In this document: in pieces, positions 5,829 through 8,668 of the stretch
Numbering within the stretch: the first letter of the stretch is position 1
Layout of the letters: every line of letters starts with the position of its first letter
Assembly (NCBI GenBank): GCA_902783395.1
Contig: CACZRA010000068.1
Coordinates: 1-8,668 of the forward strand
Length of the DNA: 8,668 nucleotides
Source of the DNA: an uncultured Lachnospiraceae bacterium
Lineage (GTDB): Bacteria > Bacillota > Clostridia > Lachnospirales > Lachnospiraceae
Direction of reading: 5' to 3'
Notes under the pieces: model-generated
Told to the model about the DNA's origin: nothing
Databases searched by the model: none
The model's input: the letters and a program-made list of their open reading frames with translations, nothing else
Position numbers and translations under genes: made by a program

Positions 5829-8668
5829 TTTCTCATCCCACTGGGAATCCTCCAGGTTTACTGCAACCTGTGTGGATACGCCCTTCTCCTGCATCGTGAT
5901 ACCGTAGAGCCTGTCACACTTTGTCATGGTACCGCGTCTGTGAGTGATAACGATAAACTGCGTATGCTCGGTAAGCTTTGACAGATAGGATGCAAATCTT
6001 TCAACGTTTGCTTCATCAAGGGCCGCCTCTATCTCATCCAGAAGACAGAAGGGCGAAGGCTTCAGATTCTGGATGGCAAAGAGCAGCGCTATCGCTGTAA
6101 GCGCCTTCTCTCCGCCCGAAAGCTGCATCATGTTCTGAAGCTTCTTTCCCGGGGGATGGGCGATTATATTTATTCCCGCTTCAAGAACATCCTCATAATC
6201 GGTAAGCTCCAGCGTGCCGTGTCCGCCTCCGAACATCTCTCCGAATACAATATCAAACTGTTTTCCTATCTCGTTAAACCGCTCCGTAAACTGGCGTCTC
6301 ATGGATTCGGTAAGCTCACTGATGATTGTATTAAGATCCTCCTCGGCATGGATTATATCATCCCGCTGTTTGGTCATGAACTCATATCTTTTCGAGAGCT
6401 CCCTGTATTCTTCTATGGCTCCCACATTGACATCGCCGAGGTTCCTGATCTCGGATTTGAGCTTCATTGATTCCTGCCGCATCTCGGGCAGCTCACCCAG
6501 ACTCTCATCCTTAAGCTCCCTTGAAGAGATGAGCGTCAGGTTATACTCATCCCACATATATCTGGTACGGCTCTCGGTATTCTCATTCAGCTTTTCCTTC
6601 TGGTTTTCTATTCTTATCTTTTCCCTGTTAAGAGCCGTCTTTCTTTCATTTATAGCATCCCTGTCTTCAAAGAGCTTCTTCTGGACTTTTGCTGCCTCTT
6701 CCTTGCTGGCGGTAAGGGCTTTCAGCTCATCCTGCTTTTCCTTGTCCACATCGCCGGCTGAGACAAGCGTTTCCTCAAGAGACTTGATCTGATCAAGCTT
6801 GAACACCGTATCCTCTTCGTTTTTGGCAAGGTTCTCCTTTATGTTCTCCAGTTCATCCGTGAGTCTCAGCTGTTCACCCTCTATACGGGCAATGTTTTCG
6901 CTCGCATAACCCTGCTGCGCTTTAAGCTGCGTCATCTTAAGATCGTTGTCGGCAACCTCTTTTCTTAAGGATACCGATTCATCGGTGAGGCTCTTTATCA
7001 GGGCATCAAGCCTTGCCGCCTCCTCATCGGCCTCCTTCTCTATGCTCTCGGATTCTCTGAGCCGGTTTTCGTTCTCCTCCTGCTCCTTCCTGATCGAGGC
7101 GATCTCATCCTCAAGACTTCCGACCTCGGATGTTATGCCGGCGCTCCCGGTCTGGTTCTCGTTCTTCTTTTCCTCTGCGAGATTGAGGTTCATCTTCGCG
7201 GTATTGAGTCGCAGGCTCTCCTGCTGCATATCATCGGTGATCTCCTGCAGAGCGTTCCTTATGCCGGTCCTCCTGTCCCTGAGTTCCTCGATCCTCTGAA
7301 GTATACTGTCACGTTTTTCGAGCTTTTCCTTAAGTGCGGCGGTAAGCTCGTCTATTTCCCTTCCGCGCCCCAGCAGATTGCTCTGGTTCCTGAACGTTCC
7401 TCCCGCCATGGATCCTCCCGGATTCAGGGATTCTCCGGCGAGGGTGACTATCCTCAGGGTAAAACGATACTTTCTCGCTATCGCGAGCGCATTGTCAATA
7501 TTATCCACCACAATGAAATTTCCGAGAAGATTCTTTGCGACGATCTCGTATTTCTTATTCATCTTTACAAGGGTATCCGCCATGCCTATGACACCCTTCT
7601 CATCCGCCGCATCCTTTGCCTTGAAATCCCTCTCCTGAATGGTATTAAGAGGGAGGAAGGTCACCCGGCCGGCCTTTTTGTCCTTAAGCTCGGCAATGAG
7701 CTTTTTCGCCGCTGCGTCATCCTCCACGACAACGTTTTGGATATTGGCTCCGAGGGCCGTCTCTATCGCGGTCTCATATTCATGATCGACCTTTATCAGG
7801 TCGGCAACGACTCCGCATATCCCGGAGGATCTGTCCTTCTTTCTGTCCATGATGAAGCGTACGGCTGCCCCGTACCCCTCATAACGCTCCGCTATGTTCT
7901 TAAGGCTTTCGAGTTTCGTTTTTTCTTCGGTATACGCCGTCTGGAGGCGTCTCTCCTCCTCTGCCGAAGCGTCGATCTCTTCGCTTAAGGAAGATATCTC
8001 CTTTTCATGCTCTTCACGCTTTAAGTCAAGCTCCCTTATCCTTGAAGCGATCTCCTCCATCTCTTTTTTTCCGGCTTCTATGGCATCTTTCGCTTCCGCT
8101 TCGGAGCTCTTCGCCTTGAGGAGTCTTGAAGAAAGCTCGGCTTTTCTTATCTCGGCCTGTGAAAGAAGAGTAACCAGTCTCTCCTTTTCTCCCTTCAGTG
8201 CACCGCGGCCCGCTATCGTATCAAGTACAAGCTGCTTCTTTGCCTCCGCCTCCTTCCGGGATGCTTCTATCCTTTCGTCATAGGAAGCGAGCTCCTCGTT
8301 CTTACCGCTTCCCTGCTTATCAAGCTCTTCTATCTTCCTGTCAATTTCAGCCTTGCTCCCGATAAGCTTTTCAAGCTCTCCCGCATGCTTTTCAAGGCTT
8401 TTTCCGATCTCCCCGCTCCGTCCGTTGAAATGCTCCGTAGAGGTCTTCAGGGAATTGATCTGCTCCGTAAGCACCTTTATCTGGGAATCAATATGTCCCC
8501 TCTTAAGTGTGGTGTCGGATATTTCCTGCCTCATCTCCTCGATCTTAAGATCGAGCTCCTCTATCTTGTTGCCCGCCTCCTCATATCTGGAATGGCTTTC
8601 AGCGAGCTCCTTTTCAACATCGTCGATATTCCCCGCTATTACCTCGTATTTTTCATCAAGCTCCTTAA
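5811..8668 (-). CDS. smc: Chromosome segregation protein SMC (N-terminus beyond the right edge)
   Basis: SMC is the ATPase core of the bacterial condensin that, with ScpA and ScpB, organises and separates chromosomes. The frame is open to the right edge, giving 951 visible residues; the ATG at 8534 is internal. From the usual length of about 1190, roughly 235 residues are missing, including Walker A. Visible numbering: coiled coil at about 1-255; hinge at about 262-424, from YEGYGAAVRF to the glycine-rich NPGGSMAGG; returning coiled coil to about 785; then the C-terminal head, with FGEMFGGG near 808, the ABC signature LSGGEK at 849-854 (DNA 6122-6105), and Walker B with D-loop CLLDEIEAALDEAN at 872-885, where Glu is the catalytic residue. 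The two coils are rich in Glu and Lys. No frameshift or interruption is seen. The gene heads a tight unit with ftsY, an arrangement common in Clostridia; rnc often precedes it but lies outside this window. Confidence 0.97.
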   Translation of the reverse strand, partial: KELDEKYEVIAGNIDDVEKELAESHSRYEEAGNKIEELDLKIEEMRQEISDTTLKRGHIDSQIKVLTEQINSLKTSTEHFNGRSGEIGKSLEKHAGELEKLIGSKAEIDRKIEELDKQGSGKNEELASYDERIEASRKEAEAKKQLVLDTIAGRGALKGEKERLVTLLSQAEIRKAELSSRLLKAKSSEAEAKDAIEAGKKEMEEIASRIRELDLKREEHEKEISSLSEEIDASAEEERRLQTAYTEEKTKLESLKNIAERYEGYGAAVRFIMDRKKDRSSGICGVVADLIKVDHEYETAIETALGANIQNVVVEDDAAAKKLIAELKDKKAGRVTFLPLNTIQERDFKAKDAADEKGVIGMADTLVKMNKKYEIVAKNLLGNFIVVDNIDNALAIARKYRFTLRIVTLAGESLNPGGSMAGGTFRNQSNLLGRGREIDELTAALKEKLEKRDSILQRIEELRDRRTGIRNALQEITDDMQQESLRLNTAKMNLNLAEEKKNENQTGSAGITSEVGSLEDEIASIRKEQEENENRLRESESIEKEADEEAARLDALIKSLTDESVSLRKEVADNDLKMTQLKAQQGYASENIARIEGEQLRLTDELENIKENLAKNEEDTVFKLDQIKSLEETLVSAGDVDKEKQDELKALTASKEEAAKVQKKLFEDRDAINERKTALNREKIRIENQKEKLNENTESRTRYMWDEYNLTLISSRELKDESLGELPEMRQESMKLKSEIRNLGDVNVGAIEEYRELSKRYEFMTKQRDDIIHAEEDLNTIISELTESMRRQFTERFNEIGKQFDIVFGEMFGGGHGTLELTDYEDVLEAGINIIAHPPGKKLQNMMQLSGGEKALTAIALLFAIQNLKPSPFCLLDEIEAALDEANVERFASYLSKLTEHTQFIVITHRRGTMTKCDRLYGITMQEKGVSTQVAVNLEDSQWDEKKEGKS

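Noticed and set aside
6214..7299. Long plus-strand frames rich in Ser, Phe and Leu opposite smc
   Set aside because: They are the antisense reading of Glu/Lys-rich coiled coil; their composition is the expected mirror, and there are no start signals or domains.
8400..8534. Start of smc at the ATG at 8534
   Set aside because: The same frame stays open with coiled-coil sequence for 44 further codons to the window edge, and SMC needs an N-terminal head, so the true start lies outside.
8538..8555. Perfect 18-bp palindrome, CTCGATCTTAAGATCGAG
   Set aside because: It lies within the smc coiled coil and encodes a Leu/Asp/Lys/Ile/Glu run. No promoter or gene boundary is near, so chance from repetitive coiled-coil codons is the simplest reading.

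Overview
All the coding evidence in this window lies on the minus strand, so transcription runs from high to low coordinates. Seven genes are supported: smc (5' end cut off by the right edge), ftsY, a single-ACT threonine ammonia-lyase (ilvA), a FolC-like Mur-ligase-family protein, a CPBP-family membrane protease, a small 117-residue protein I do not recognise, and a DUF4349 lipoprotein (3' end cut off by the left edge). The protein types, the smc-ftsY adjacency, strong purine-rich ribosome binding sites, frequent ATA and AGA/AGG codons and a roughly balanced GC content suggest a Firmicute of class Clostridia, most like Lachnospiraceae. This placement is inferred from style and gene content; no marker gene was compared.

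Right half (2416-8668): smc, ftsY, ilvA and the FolC-like gene are packed as one transcription unit. smc and ftsY overlap by 4 bases (ATGA), ftsY and ilvA are 2 bases apart, and ilvA and the FolC-like gene are 4 bases apart if the latter starts at a GTG codon. No promoter, terminator or leader fits between them. Chromosome condensation (SMC), co-translational membrane targeting (FtsY, the SRP receptor), the first step of isoleucine synthesis (IlvA) and an ATP-dependent ligase therefore appear to be co-expressed. The ligase is the least ordinary member: it keeps the FolC-type P-loop and fold landmarks, but the usual DGAHNP and HQ motifs of folylpolyglutamate synthases are altered.

Left half (1-2415): a good sigma-A-type promoter overlaps the stop codon of the FolC-like gene and probably drives the CPBP protease gene. 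A second good promoter (extended -10) lies after the protease gene, followed by a small hairpin, a strong Shine-Dalgarno sequence, the 117-residue gene and, 31 bases later, the DUF4349 lipoprotein gene. The last two probably form a cell-envelope-related pair.

There is no gene-free stretch over 300 bases. The two real gaps are 71 bases (2345-2415) and 147 bases (1271-1417), and both hold the promoters described. I see no RNA genes, mobile elements, CRISPR arrays, attachment sites or convincing terminators. Most of the window is ordinary chromosomal core. The points worth a second look are the variant FolC-like ligase, the unusual operon composition, and the unrecognised small protein coupled to the lipoprotein.
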